NCBI GenBank assembly: GCA_015075185.1
Contig: JABTUW010000002.1
Location: 372,001-436,000 of the forward strand
DNA length: 64,000 bases
DNA from: Anaerolineales bacterium
GTDB taxonomy: Bacteria > Chloroflexota > Anaerolineae > 4572-78 > J111
Reading direction: 5' to 3'
The first letter of the stretch is position 1. Each line of letters begins with the position of its first letter. A model generated the notes under the pieces. It was given only the letters and a program-made list of their open reading frames with translations, was not told the DNA's origin and made no database searches. This document shows positions 51,452 to 60,140 of the stretch, piece after piece. The position numbers and the translations under genes were made by a program.

Positions 51452-52633
51452 ATGGTCTACAAACCAGGCCTCGAGTCTGATGCTGATAAACTCAGGCGGC
51501 GCAACCGCGAGCTATCCATCCTCAATGCCATTGCCGAAGCCCTGAACCGCGAAGTAGATTTGGACCAATCGTTACGGACAGCCCTGGCCCAAGTGGCTGA
51601 GTTGTTTGGCCTGCGTACCGGCTGGATTTTTTTGTTCCCCGACGAAGGCGGCGCCCCCTACCTGGCCGCAGCGCAAGAGTTACCCCCGGCTCTGGCCGAG
51701 GACTCGTGTGCTTTGATGGAGGGCGGCTGCGCCTGTCTGGACGCCTACCGTCATGGCGGTCTCGACAACCGGGAGCGGGTCAGTGTGATTACGTGCAGCC
51801 GCCTGGAAGAGTTAACCAGCGGCACCGACGGCCTGCGCTATCACGCCAGCATTCCCCTGTATGCCCAGAAAAAGCGGCTGGGCGTGCTCAACGTGGCCAG
51901 CCCCGAGACGCGCTGGTGGGAGCTGTCGGCGGACGACCTGCGGCTGCTGCACACCGTTGGTGATTTATTAAGCATTGCCATCGAACGGACCCGCCTTTAT
52001 GCCCGCAGCACCGAATTAGGCATCATCAAGGAACGCAACCGGCTGGCCCGCGAAATCCACGATACGCTGGCTCAGGGCTTGACGGCTGTCACTCTCAAAC
52101 TGGAAACCGCCGACGCCCTCTTGGAAGCCGAGAGCCATCCGGCGCGAGTGCGCCAGGTGGTGCAAGAAGCCCTGGCCTTGACCCAGGCCAACCTGGAAGA
52201 GGCGCGCCGCTCGGTCCTGGATTTACGGGCCGCGCCCCTAGAAGGGCGTAATTTACCCAATGCACTGGCCGCGTTGGCCCAAACGTGGACAGCCCAAACG
52301 CAGCGGCCGGTCAGCTTTGCCGCTCCGAGCGGTATTCGGCCCTTACCGGTGCGGCTTGAAGTGGGTCTCTACCGGATTGCCCAGGAGGCGTTGACCAACA
52401 TCGCCCGGCACGCCGAAGCCAATCAGGTCAACATTGAATTGGCGGCCACACCCACCGAGATCCGGCTGACCATCGAGGATGACGGTCAGGGCTTTGATCC
52501 TACGGACGTGCCGCCAGGGCGTTATGGCCTTATCGGCTTAAACGAGCGGGCCAGGCTGTTAGGCGGCAGCTTGCATCTAAAAAGCTACCCCGGCGCCGGC
52601 ACGCGGATTGAGGTTACTATCCCGTTGAATTAG
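51452..52633 (+). CDS. NarL-type sensor histidine kinase with GAF domain
   Basis: 393 residues from MVYKPGLESDAD; the longer frame from 51359 runs through the promoter. GAF at ~25-185 with several Cys (DSCALMEGGCACLD, ITCSRLE) that might bind a metal or cluster. HisKA_3 at ~200: RNRLAREIHDTLAQGL with His203. HATPase_c: EALTNIARHAEANQV (N box), IEDDGQGFD, GRYGLIGLNERARLLGG. Soluble, no membrane helix. Pairs with the regulator 43 nt downstream. Confidence 0.93.
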   Translation: MVYKPGLESDADKLRRRNRELSILNAIAEALNREVDLDQSLRTALAQVAELFGLRTGWIFLFPDEGGAPYLAAAQELPPALAEDSCALMEGGCACLDAYRHGGLDNRERVSVITCSRLEELTSGTDGLRYHASIPLYAQKKRLGVLNVASPETRWWELSADDLRLLHTVGDLLSIAIERTRLYARSTELGIIKERNRLAREIHDTLAQGLTAVTLKLETADALLEAESHPARVRQVVQEALALTQANLEEARRSVLDLRAAPLEGRNLPNALAALAQTWTAQTQRPVSFAAPSGIRPLPVRLEVGLYRIAQEALTNIARHAEANQVNIELAATPTEIRLTIEDDGQGFDPTDVPPGRYGLIGLNERARLLGGSLHLKSYPGAGTRIEVTIPLN

Positions 52634-52676
52634 CAGACCAAAAGAGGGCAAAAAAACAAGAGGGACAAGTTTCATC

Positions 52677-53321
52677 ATGACAAACCCAATTCGCATCTTA
52701 GTAGCCGACGATCACCCGGTGGTCCGCGAGGGGCTAGTTGCCATCCTCAGCACGCAGCCGGATTTTGAGGTAGTCGGCGAAGCTGGAACCGGCCCGGAAG
52801 CAGTCGAACAGGCCTTGGCCCTTCAGCCCGACGTGCTGCTGCTCGACCTGGAAATGCCCGAGATGGACGGCGTCGAGGTCCTGCGCCGGTTGAGCCAGGC
52901 CAACCCCGCGGTCCAGGTCATCGTTTTCACCGCCTTCGATACCGATGAGCGCATTCTAGGCGCGGTGCAGGCCGGGGCGCGGGGCTATTTGCTCAAAGGG
53001 GCGCCGCGCAAAGAGCTGTTTGATGCGGTGCGGGTGGTGCGAGCGGGCGGGTCGCTGTTGCAGCCCGTGGTCGCCTCCAAGTTATTATGGCAGGTCAGTC
53101 ATCAGAGCCAAGCGAGCCAGGCCGAGACGCTGACCCCCCGCGAACTGGAGGTTTTGCGCCTGCTGGCCCAGGGGCTGCAAAACAAAGAGATTGCGGCCGA
53201 GCTGGTGATCAGCGAGCGAACGGTTAAATTTCACGTCAGCTCGATTATGGGAAAACTCGGCGCGGGCAACCGCACCGAAGCTGTGACCCTGGCCGCACAA
53301 CAAGGGTTGATTGAACTGTAG
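52677..53321 (+). CDS. NarL/FixJ-family response regulator
   Basis: 214 residues. Receiver domain with DD at 11-12, phospho-acceptor Asp57 (LLLDLEMPEMDG) and Lys near 106 (YLLKGAP); LuxR-type HTH LTPRELEVLRLLAQGLQNKEIAAELVISERTVKFHVSSIMGKLG. Partner of the preceding kinase. Confidence 0.96.
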   Translation: MTNPIRILVADDHPVVREGLVAILSTQPDFEVVGEAGTGPEAVEQALALQPDVLLLDLEMPEMDGVEVLRRLSQANPAVQVIVFTAFDTDERILGAVQAGARGYLLKGAPRKELFDAVRVVRAGGSLLQPVVASKLLWQVSHQSQASQAETLTPRELEVLRLLAQGLQNKEIAAELVISERTVKFHVSSIMGKLGAGNRTEAVTLAAQQGLIEL

Positions 53322-53432
53322 CGCGCCGACCGCCGACGGAGGACCGCTGACCGCCGCCTATCTATCTTGGTGCTTTCTTCGTTAGCCAGAGAGAAGCTAT
53401 AGCGGCGCTCGGCGGTCAATGGTCAGCGGTCA
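53322..53432. repeat. Palindromic GACCGCTGACC element
   Basis: GACCGCTGACC (53342-) and GGTCAGCGGTC (53421-), with outer GCGCCGACCGCCG / CGGCGCTCGGCGG arms, right after the response-regulator stop. A fragment (GTCAGCGGTC) recurs inside the QueA-like gene at ~60261. Confidence 0.7.
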
Positions 53433-53471
53433 GAATAAGCTATTAACTTTGAAAAGGATTTAGCCTACTCT

Positions 53472-54242
53472 ATGAGCATTCCTCTTAAAAATCGCCGGGC
53501 CATCGAGCAGATGCGGGCTTCGGGGCGGCTGGTGGCGGAAACTTTTGCCCTGCTGGGCGAGCAGATCAAACCAGGCGTGCGCCTGCAGGAGTTGGACCGC
53601 CTGGCCGAGCACTATTTGACCCAGCACAAAGCCAAGCCTTTATACAAAGGCTATCGCGGCAATCCGCCCAAGCATCCCCCTTTTCCGGGGGTCATCTGCG
53701 CCTCCGTTAACAACGAGATTTGCCACGGCCTGCCCAACGAGCGCATGTTGCGGGAAGGGGATATTGTGGGTATTGACATTGGCCTGAGATACAACGATTG
53801 GTGCGGGGATGCCTGCGTAACCTATGCCGTGGGCCAGGTATCGGCTGAAGCGAAGCGGCTGCTGGATGTAGCCCAGGAATGTCTGCGGGTGGGCATTGTC
53901 GCCGCCCAACCGTTGAATTTTCTGCACGATATCGGTGAAGCTATTCAAACCTATGCCGACAGCCAGGGCGTGTCGGTGGTGCGGGAATGGGGCGGGCACG
54001 GCCTGGGCAAAACCCTGCACGAACCCCCCTCGGTATCGCATGTGCGTGAGGCGCAACGCGGTCCCCGGCTGCGGCCGGGCATGGTCTTCACCATCGAGCC
54101 AATGATCAATACCGGTCAACCGGAGTGGCAACTCCTGGACGACGGCTGGACCGTCGTCACGGTGGACGGCTCACTCTCGGCCCAATTTGAACACACCATC
54201 GCCATCACCGAGCATGGGCCGGAAATCCTGACCCAACTCTGA
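53472..54242 (+). CDS. map: Type I methionine aminopeptidase
   Basis: 256 residues. Removes N-terminal Met. Five metal ligands visible: Asp in VGIDIGLRYNDW, Asp in GDACVTYAVG, His in GGHGLGKTLHE, Glu in FTIEPMI, Glu in AQFEHTIAIT. HGLPNER is the usual first His motif. GGCG-type upstream site weak. Confidence 0.96.
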   Translation: MSIPLKNRRAIEQMRASGRLVAETFALLGEQIKPGVRLQELDRLAEHYLTQHKAKPLYKGYRGNPPKHPPFPGVICASVNNEICHGLPNERMLREGDIVGIDIGLRYNDWCGDACVTYAVGQVSAEAKRLLDVAQECLRVGIVAAQPLNFLHDIGEAIQTYADSQGVSVVREWGGHGLGKTLHEPPSVSHVREAQRGPRLRPGMVFTIEPMINTGQPEWQLLDDGWTVVTVDGSLSAQFEHTIAITEHGPEILTQL

Positions 54243-54253
54243 AAGGAAAGTTT

Positions 54254-54652
54254 ATGCGCTATTTGGTGACGGCTCGAGTCAAACCTGGCCGGGCCGCAGA
54301 CCTGCTTGAAGCCATCGAAAGTGAGACGCTGGGCTGGGGTTCCATTGCCGGCGACGAGTATCTGCGCGACATGGCCCAGGCCCGCCTGGTCGAAGATGGC
54401 ACCATCCGCTGGGTTGAAGTCTGCTTTTGCGCCACCCCCCTGGCCGAAGAGCGTCCCTATTGGGAAGAATATTTTGAGCTGGTTAAAGTTCAGAATGCTC
54501 ACGACCGGCGCCGCTGCCGCGACGTGAGTGGGGTCGAGCCGTGGGCCTGCTCCGACTGCGACTGCACCGAACGGCTTGAAGCGACAATGGCCGGCTGGGG
54601 CCAGCCTTTCCTCACGACGCTACGAGTCTTCTTGGAGCAAGAGCCAGCTTGA
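54254..54652 (+). CDS. Conserved hypothetical protein with Cys cluster
   Basis: 132 residues. N-terminal strand MRYLVTARVKPGRAADLLEAI resembles a ferredoxin-like (dimeric alpha/beta barrel) start. C-terminal CRDVSG...ACSDCDCTERLE contains four Cys in 15 residues, a possible metal site. It is 11 nt after map with GAAAGGAAAG before the ATG, so co-transcribed. Confidence 0.7.
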   Translation: MRYLVTARVKPGRAADLLEAIESETLGWGSIAGDEYLRDMAQARLVEDGTIRWVEVCFCATPLAEERPYWEEYFELVKVQNAHDRRRCRDVSGVEPWACSDCDCTERLEATMAGWGQPFLTTLRVFLEQEPA

Positions 54653-54690
54653 ACGTGATTGTTCATTTCCAGATATTACTCAGTCCCATG

Positions 54691-54767
54691 TCATTTCGAG
54701 GCCATAGGCCGAGAAATCCCTGAAGTGCTACATAGGTATGAGGGATTTCTCCCTTCGGTCGAAATGA
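54691..54767. repeat. Inverted repeat, TTTCGACCGAAGGGAGAAATC family
   Basis: TCATTTCGA...GAGAAATCCCT and AGGGATTTCT...TCGAAATGA arms around a 20-nt loop. A repeat type common to many unrelated bacteria. Confidence 0.8.
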
Positions 54768-54870
54768 TATAGCAGTTACCACTTCCGGGTATCTTTGCAT
54801 CCTGATGTCTTTGCGCTAAAATTGTCTGGCTTAGTGCCAGAACGCCAATAAATTTTCCGGGGAGATTGAT

Positions 54871-55644
54871 GTGACCAAACTGACCCGCAAACAAATCGAA
54901 GATCACTTAAAAGTAATGGGCTATATTACACTTCAAGAACATGACTTGCAGGGCCTTGACTTAAGTGGGGCCGATCTGCGCGGCGCTAATTTGAGTGGGG
55001 CTGATTTGAGCGGCGCTAATTTAAGCAAAGCAGCTTTAGCCGATGTCTTTATGCTGGACATCAATCTGAGCGGCGCTAATCTGACCGGGGCGGACCTGAC
55101 CGAAGCCGACTTCAGCGGCATGGCTGTCCTCGACGGGGCCGACTTGCGCGGGGCGATGATGGAAAGGGCTAATCTGGAAGGAGCCAGTCTGTGCGAAACC
55201 AACCTGGGCGGGGTTAATTTGAGCCAGGCTAACCTGACCAGGGCCAACCTGAGCCGGGCAACCTTGAACGGGGCCGGCCTGTTGCCTGCCGCCAACCTGA
55301 CTCAGGCCAATTTAGCCGAAGCTCGCCTGGATGATGCTCATCTAAGGGGGGCTACTCTGCGCGGGGCCGATTTACATGGGGCCAGCCTGAACAGGGCCGA
55401 TTTAAGCGGCGCCGACCTGCGGGGGGCCATCCTGCGCCAAGCAGATTTGAGCGGAGCCAATTTAGTCGGAGCTGACCTGGGCCGGGCCGATTTGCAGGAG
55501 GCTAATCTGTGCGGGGCTAACTTGAGTCAGGTTACCCTGCGGGGGGCCGGTCTGCGTGACGCTAAATATGACCAATATACCCAATGGCCGGAGGGTCTCA
55601 TGCCAGCGATTGCCGGGGCCGTTTCGATGGACTCAAAGCCGTAG
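54871..55644 (+). CDS. Pentapeptide-repeat protein
   Basis: 257 residues from GTG after GGGGAG. After a ~25-residue helical start (LTRKQIEDHLKVMGYITLQ), about 38 A(D/N)LxG-type pentapeptides run nearly to the end, predicting a four-sided right-handed beta-helix. Some relatives mimic DNA and shield gyrase; most are of unknown role. Followed by a strong terminator. Confidence 0.93.
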   Translation: MTKLTRKQIEDHLKVMGYITLQEHDLQGLDLSGADLRGANLSGADLSGANLSKAALADVFMLDINLSGANLTGADLTEADFSGMAVLDGADLRGAMMERANLEGASLCETNLGGVNLSQANLTRANLSRATLNGAGLLPAANLTQANLAEARLDDAHLRGATLRGADLHGASLNRADLSGADLRGAILRQADLSGANLVGADLGRADLQEANLCGANLSQVTLRGAGLRDAKYDQYTQWPEGLMPAIAGAVSMDSKP

Positions 55645-55696
55645 TTGATCACAGCAACGGCTGGTGAGAGACTTTCTGGCATCAAGACAGGCGCAG

Positions 55697-55730
55697 AAGG
55701 ACGGACGTTTTGAACGTCCGTCCTTTTTTA
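55697..55730 (+). terminator. Intrinsic terminator after the pentapeptide gene
   Basis: Perfect 13-bp stem AAGGACGGACGTT / AACGTCCGTCCTT with 3-nt loop, then a T run. Confidence 0.95.
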
Positions 55731-55738
55731 TTTGCCTC

Positions 55739-55791
55739 TTGACAAATTTTATCAGATATGTTACTTTTTAGTCACGTAACTATAAAGTAAC
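55739..55791 (+). promoter_or_regulatory. Promoter region and operator-like palindrome of the ArsR-START operon
   Basis: TTGACA at 55739-55744. Nested palindromes GTTACTTT/AAAGTAAC (55760-55791) and TAGTCACGTAACTA lie between it and the start, overlapping any -10. This is the layout of ArsR-type autorepression. Confidence 0.65.
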
Positions 55792-55811
55792 ACAAAAACA
55801 AGAAATGTTTT

Positions 55812-56639
55812 ATGCGGCAATCTGACGAATTGAACCCCGTTTGGAAAGCCCTCTCTGATCCGACGCGACGGGCCATTCTTGACCTGCTTAAGGTGCGGCC
55901 CCACACCACCGGCGAGCTGAGTGCTGCCTTTGAGCATCTCTCCCGTTTTGCCGTGATGAAGCATCTGGCCGTGCTGGAAGGGGCCGAATTAGTTGTGGTT
56001 AGACCCCAGGGGCGCGAGCGATGGAATCAGCTCAATGTTGTCCCCCTGCAACAAATTTACGAACGCTGGCTGAGGCCCTACGAAGCCCGCTGGGCTTCGT
56101 CGTTATTACACTTAAAACAATTTATTGAAGAACCCAAAGGAGAAAACATGATGGTTGATCAAGCAAAAGCACCGGTTATGTTGCGCCGTATCCAGGTTGA
56201 GCAAGAGGTTACCATCAGCGCCGCGCCTGAGCGGGTCTTTGCTGCCTTGACCAGCCAGGTATCGGCCTGGTGGGGCGCGCCCTACCTGCTGACCAGCGCG
56301 CCTCAGGCGATCATTCTTGAGCCAACCGTGGGCGGGCGGCTGTATGAGGTAAGCGGCGAGGGTGAAGGCGCGCTGTGGGCGACGGTAACGGCAATCCAGA
56401 AAAATCAGCGGCTGGAATTGACCGGTCCGATTGGCATGTCAGGAGCTTTGCACAGCGTCGTCTCATTTACGCTTGAACCGAAGGGCGAGGCGACGGTGGT
56501 GAAGCTGACTCATCACGCCGTTGGCGAACTGGGCGAGGACACGGAAGCCAATTACGGCGCGGGCTGGCAAGACCTGGTCGGCGTCCGGCTTAAAGCCTTT
56601 GTCGAAACGGGCGAGCGGCAGGGTCTCCAGAAAAGCTAA
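55812..56639 (+). CDS. ArsR-type regulator fused to SRPBCC/AHSA1 (START-like) domain
   Basis: 275 residues. N-terminal winged helix ~1-100: NPVWKALSDPTRRAILDLLKVRPHTTGELSAAF...MKHLAVLEGAELV, typical of SdpR-like ArsR. Then, after a linker, an AHSA1 domain ~125-270: VEQEVTISAAPERVFAALT, AWWGAPY, EPTVGGRLYEV. In many bacteria these are two adjacent genes; here they are one protein. The SRPBCC cavity may hold an effector. Followed by two small genes within 70 nt. Confidence 0.9.
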   Translation: MRQSDELNPVWKALSDPTRRAILDLLKVRPHTTGELSAAFEHLSRFAVMKHLAVLEGAELVVVRPQGRERWNQLNVVPLQQIYERWLRPYEARWASSLLHLKQFIEEPKGENMMVDQAKAPVMLRRIQVEQEVTISAAPERVFAALTSQVSAWWGAPYLLTSAPQAIILEPTVGGRLYEVSGEGEGALWATVTAIQKNQRLELTGPIGMSGALHSVVSFTLEPKGEATVVKLTHHAVGELGEDTEANYGAGWQDLVGVRLKAFVETGERQGLQKS

Positions 56640-56645
56640 GGGGGG

Positions 56646-57041
56646 ATGGCAGTGGCAACCACAAAAAATGACAGCAAGCAAGTCGTCCAACAGTTTTGGG
56701 GAGCTATGCAGGACAACAATTTCCGTCGGGCAGGCGAGTTGCTGCACGATGAGTATGTGCTCGAATGGCCGCAGTCGGGAGAGCGTATCCGCGGGCGAGC
56801 CAACTTTGTGGCGGTTAATGAAAATTACCCGGCAGCAGGGCGCTGGCACTTCACGATCCACCGGCTGATTGCCGAAGGGGACACCGTAGCCACAGAAATC
56901 ACCGTCACCGATGGCGCTGTTACAGGCCGGGTGATCACTTTCTCAACCGTACTTGACAGCAACATTGTGCGCCAGACGGAATATTGGCCTGATCCCTTCG
57001 AGCCAGCAGCTTGGCGGGCGCAGTGGGTCGAGCGGATGTGA
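56646..57041 (+). CDS. SnoaL-like (NTF2 fold) protein
   Basis: 131 residues starting 1-2 nt after GGGGG. VQQFWGAMQDNNFRRAGELLHDEYVLEWPQSGERIRGRANF, HRLIAEGDTVATEITVT, ...QTEYWPDPFEPAAWRAQWVE is the standard NTF2/SnoaL_2 pattern. Binding or isomerase-like role unknown. Confidence 0.9.
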   Translation: MAVATTKNDSKQVVQQFWGAMQDNNFRRAGELLHDEYVLEWPQSGERIRGRANFVAVNENYPAAGRWHFTIHRLIAEGDTVATEITVTDGAVTGRVITFSTVLDSNIVRQTEYWPDPFEPAAWRAQWVERM

Positions 57042-57076
57042 CAGCCCAAAGTCTTCGAGACCAAGGAGAAAACTTT

Positions 57077-57415
57077 ATGTCAGATAACACCCCTTATGTT
57101 TACAGAATCCAGCCCACCCGGCTGGCCATGCTGACCGAAGGGCCAACGCCCCAGGAAGCCGAGATTATTTCCCAGCACTTCAACTATTTGAAAGACTTGA
57201 CCGACAAAGGGACAGCCCTATTTGTTGGGCGCACCCTGACCACCGACGAGCGCACCTTTGGCATCACCGTTTTTGAGGCAGATTCGGATGAAGCCGCCCA
57301 TAAAATTATGAATAACGACCCCGCCGTAATTGCGGGCGTCATGCGAGCAGAGTTGTTTCCGTTTCGGATTGTGTTGGTGGGCAAAATACCCGCTTCAGAG
57401 GCCATCTCTGGCTAA
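57077..57415 (+). CDS. YciI-like protein
   Basis: 112 residues from ATG with AAGGAG 9 nt upstream; the earlier in-frame start at 57011 overlaps the SnoaL gene. Ferredoxin-like fold with LTEGPTPQEAEIISQHFNYLKDLTDKGTALFVGRT and DPAVIAGVMRAELFPFRI. Same operon as ArsR-START. Confidence 0.85.
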   Translation: MSDNTPYVYRIQPTRLAMLTEGPTPQEAEIISQHFNYLKDLTDKGTALFVGRTLTTDERTFGITVFEADSDEAAHKIMNNDPAVIAGVMRAELFPFRIVLVGKIPASEAISG

Positions 57416-57443
57416 GAGTTGACTGCCATTACTAACCTGTACG

Positions 57444-57475
57444 AAAGGACAGGCCAGCAACCTGTCCTTTTTGTT
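57444..57475 (+). terminator. Intrinsic terminator of the ArsR-START operon
   Basis: Perfect 10-bp stem AAAGGACAGG / CCTGTCCTTT, 7-nt loop, TTGTTT tail. Confidence 0.93.
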
Positions 57476-57576
57476 TGGACCAAATCCGCTCCTTGGGTAG
57501 GGCGGCAGTTTGTGTGTTATGCTAAAATTCCATAGAATATGCGTTCGGCAGTTTTGAAAAGAGGAAGAGTACCTGG

Positions 57577-58860
57577 ATGCGCCTCCCCTTCATTGACAGC
57601 TATGTGACCCTGCTTCGCCACAACCAGCAGTATCGCTACCTCTGGCTCAGCCAGGTTATCAGCCAGACCGGCGACTGGTTTAACCTGATTGCCTCGGCGG
57701 CCCTGGTGGCCCATCTATCCGGCTCCGGGCTGGCCATTGGCGGCCTATTTCTGGCCCGCCTGCTGCCCCCTTTCCTGCTCAGCCCCCTGGTCGGTGTGGT
57801 GGCCGACCGCTTTGACCGGCGTAAAATCCTCATTGCCAGTGATCTGCTGCGGGCCATTGTCGTGCTGGCCTTTCTGTTTGTCCGCTCGGCGCAAGATGTC
57901 TGGCTTTTGTACGTGTTGACCGTGCTGCAACTGAGTATCAGCGCCTTTTTTGAGCCAACCCGAGCGGCGCTCATGCCCAGCCTGGTTGCCCGCAAAGATT
58001 TGGTGACGGCCAATGCCCTGGACGGTACTACCTGGAGCACGATGCTGGCCGTAGGCGCGGCTTTGGGCGGCCTGGCGACCGCCGTCTTTGGAATTACCAC
58101 CGCTTTTTTAATTGACGCCGCCACTTTTGTCCTTTCGGCCTGGTTTATCGGCCAGGTGCGGCCCACATTTGCCACTGTTGAACCGGAGACGGTCAGGGAG
58201 CGCGATACCGGCTGGCAGGCCTTTGTCGGCGGTCTGCATTACCTGCGGCGGCACCCGCCGGTGCTGGCCATCGCCCTGCTGAAAGCCTCCAAGGCGCTGG
58301 CCTTTGGCGGCATGGCCGTTGTCGAAGTCACTTTTGCCAAAGAAATCTTTCCTATCGGCGCGGATGGCTCCGGCACCCTGGGCCTGATTTATGTGGCTAC
58401 CGGCCTGAGTACCGGGCTGGGGCCGCTCATCGCCCGCCGCATTACCGGCGAGAAGACTGGAGCCATGTACTGGGCCATTTTGTTTTGCTACCTCAGCCTG
58501 ATTGTCGGCTATGTCATGATCGGCTACTCGACCAGCCTGTCCTTTTTGCTCCTGGCGACCTTCATCCGTACCCTGGGGTCCGGCATCAGTTGGGTCTATT
58601 CTTCGGCCCTGCTGCAGATGACCGTCCCGGACAAGTTCCTGGGCCGGGTTTTCGCCTTCGATTTTGCCATGATGACCCTGGCCGCATCGGTTTCGACCCT
58701 CTGGGTGGGCTGGGCCAAAGATAGTTTAGCCATGGGTCCGCAGCAGATCGGCTTTCTGCTTGCCGGTGTACCGGCCGTGATGGCTGTCGGCTGGGCTGTC
58801 TTTATGGCCCTGCACTTCAAACGCCGTCCCTTGACCCCCCAACAGAGTATTTCTTCATAA
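57577..58860 (+). CDS. MFS transporter (MFS_3/EntS-like)
   Basis: 427 residues with ~12 helices. YRYLWLSQVISQTGDWFNLIA and GVVADRFDRRKILIASDLLRA (motif A) are typical of the EntS/NRE group of exporters, often for siderophores, macrolides or metals. SD GAGGAAGAG before the ATG. Confidence 0.92.
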   Translation: MRLPFIDSYVTLLRHNQQYRYLWLSQVISQTGDWFNLIASAALVAHLSGSGLAIGGLFLARLLPPFLLSPLVGVVADRFDRRKILIASDLLRAIVVLAFLFVRSAQDVWLLYVLTVLQLSISAFFEPTRAALMPSLVARKDLVTANALDGTTWSTMLAVGAALGGLATAVFGITTAFLIDAATFVLSAWFIGQVRPTFATVEPETVRERDTGWQAFVGGLHYLRRHPPVLAIALLKASKALAFGGMAVVEVTFAKEIFPIGADGSGTLGLIYVATGLSTGLGPLIARRITGEKTGAMYWAILFCYLSLIVGYVMIGYSTSLSFLLLATFIRTLGSGISWVYSSALLQMTVPDKFLGRVFAFDFAMMTLAASVSTLWVGWAKDSLAMGPQQIGFLLAGVPAVMAVGWAVFMALHFKRRPLTPQQSISS

Positions 58861-58888
58861 TCCTCGTCTCACTCCATCTCTCTGTACT

Positions 58889-58918
58889 AAAGAACAGGCT
58901 CTCGACCTGTTCTTTTTG
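58889..58918 (+). terminator. Intrinsic terminator after the MFS gene
   Basis: Perfect 10-bp stem AAAGAACAGG / CCTGTTCTTT, 7-nt loop, TTGTTT tail. Confidence 0.93.
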
Positions 58919-59033
58919 TTTAGCCATGCTCTGGCCTCACGCCCGATGTATCAAGTCATAACCTGCGCTATGATAAGTTCAAATTATTTAGAATTTTTGT
59001 TATATCAGTTTGGTTATACGAAAGGATTTCAGA

Positions 59034-60140
59034 ATGACTTCATTAACTGAGCGAACCGTACTTATCACCGGCGCTTCGCGGGGATTGGGCCTGGCTCTGG
59101 CTCGCCAATTGGCCCAGCGAGGCTGGCGGTTGATCATTGACGGCCGCAACCCCCAGGCATTGAAAGCAGCGCAAAAAGAGTTAGCTCGCCTGACCTTTGT
59201 CACGGCAGTTGGCGGCGACGTAGCCGATCCGGCTCACCGGCGGGCACTGGCCGTCGCCGGCCGGGCAGCCGGCGGGCTGGATGCGGTCATCAACAATGCG
59301 AGCATCCTCGGCCCCAGCCCGCAGCCGGAGCTGCTTGACTACTCGCTGGAGACGCTGGAGCAGGTCTACCGGGTCAATGTGCTGGCGCCGCTGGGACTGC
59401 TGCAAGCGGTGCGGAGCGAATTAAAAGCGGAGGCGCGGATCATCAACATTACCAGCGATGCCGGGGTGGAAGCCTATCCGGGCTGGGGCGGCTACGGCTC
59501 CAGCAAAGCCGCCCTGGAGCAGCTTTCGGCTATCCTGGCCGCCGAAAATCCCCGGTGGCGGGTCTACTGGGTTGATCCGGGCGACATGCGCACCCAGATG
59601 CAGCAGGAAGCCTTCCCGGGCGAGGACATCAGCGACCGGCCCCTGCCCGAAGAAAGCGTGCCCGGCTTGATTGAACTGCTTGAGAGCGACCGGCCCAGCG
59701 GCCGTTACCGGGCCAGAGAGATGAACGCCGCCGAACCGGCGGAAGGCGCGCAAGAACTGCGGGTGGCGATGACGGTGGACAATCTGGACGAAGCCGTCGA
59801 GTTTTACCATACCGGCCTGGGGCTGCCGATTGTGGACCAGTGGGCTTCGCCGGAAGGGCGCGGCTTTATTTTAGCCGCCGGACGGGCCACCCTGGAGCTG
59901 GTTGACCCACCCCAGGCCGCTTTGATTGACCGGGTTGAAGTCGGCCGGCGCGTGGCCGGGCCGGTCCGGCTGGCCTTTGAGGTGCCGGACGTGACCGCCG
60001 CAACCGCTGCCCTGCAAGCGGGTGGGGCCAAGCCGCTCAACGGCGCCGTGCAAACCCCGTGGGGCGATTTTAACCAGCGGCTGCAAGCGCCGGATGGCAT
60101 GCAGCTAACCCTATTTCAACTTCCAAACGAGCAGCAATGA
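59034..60140 (+). CDS. Short-chain dehydrogenase fused to VOC (glyoxalase-like) domain
   Basis: 368 residues from ATG after AAAGGAT. SDR ~1-230: VLITGASRGLGLAL cofactor loop, INNASILG, NITSDAG (Ser) and YGSSK (Tyr, Lys). VOC ~240-365: LRVAMTVDNLDEAVEFYHTGLGLPIV ... TPWGDFNQRLQAPDGMQLTLF, with candidate metal-binding acids. The fusion is uncommon; both halves look intact. Its stop overlaps the QueA-like start (ATGA). Confidence 0.9.
   Translation: MTSLTERTVLITGASRGLGLALARQLAQRGWRLIIDGRNPQALKAAQKELARLTFVTAVGGDVADPAHRRALAVAGRAAGGLDAVINNASILGPSPQPELLDYSLETLEQVYRVNVLAPLGLLQAVRSELKAEARIINITSDAGVEAYPGWGGYGSSKAALEQLSAILAAENPRWRVYWVDPGDMRTQMQQEAFPGEDISDRPLPEESVPGLIELLESDRPSGRYRAREMNAAEPAEGAQELRVAMTVDNLDEAVEFYHTGLGLPIVDQWASPEGRGFILAAGRATLELVDPPQAALIDRVEVGRRVAGPVRLAFEVPDVTAATAALQAGGAKPLNGAVQTPWGDFNQRLQAPDGMQLTLFQLPNEQQ

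Noticed and set aside
57011..57076. Upstream start for the YciI-like gene
   Set aside because: It overlaps SnoaL, whereas ATG 57077 has AAGGAG at proper spacing and gives the family N-terminus.
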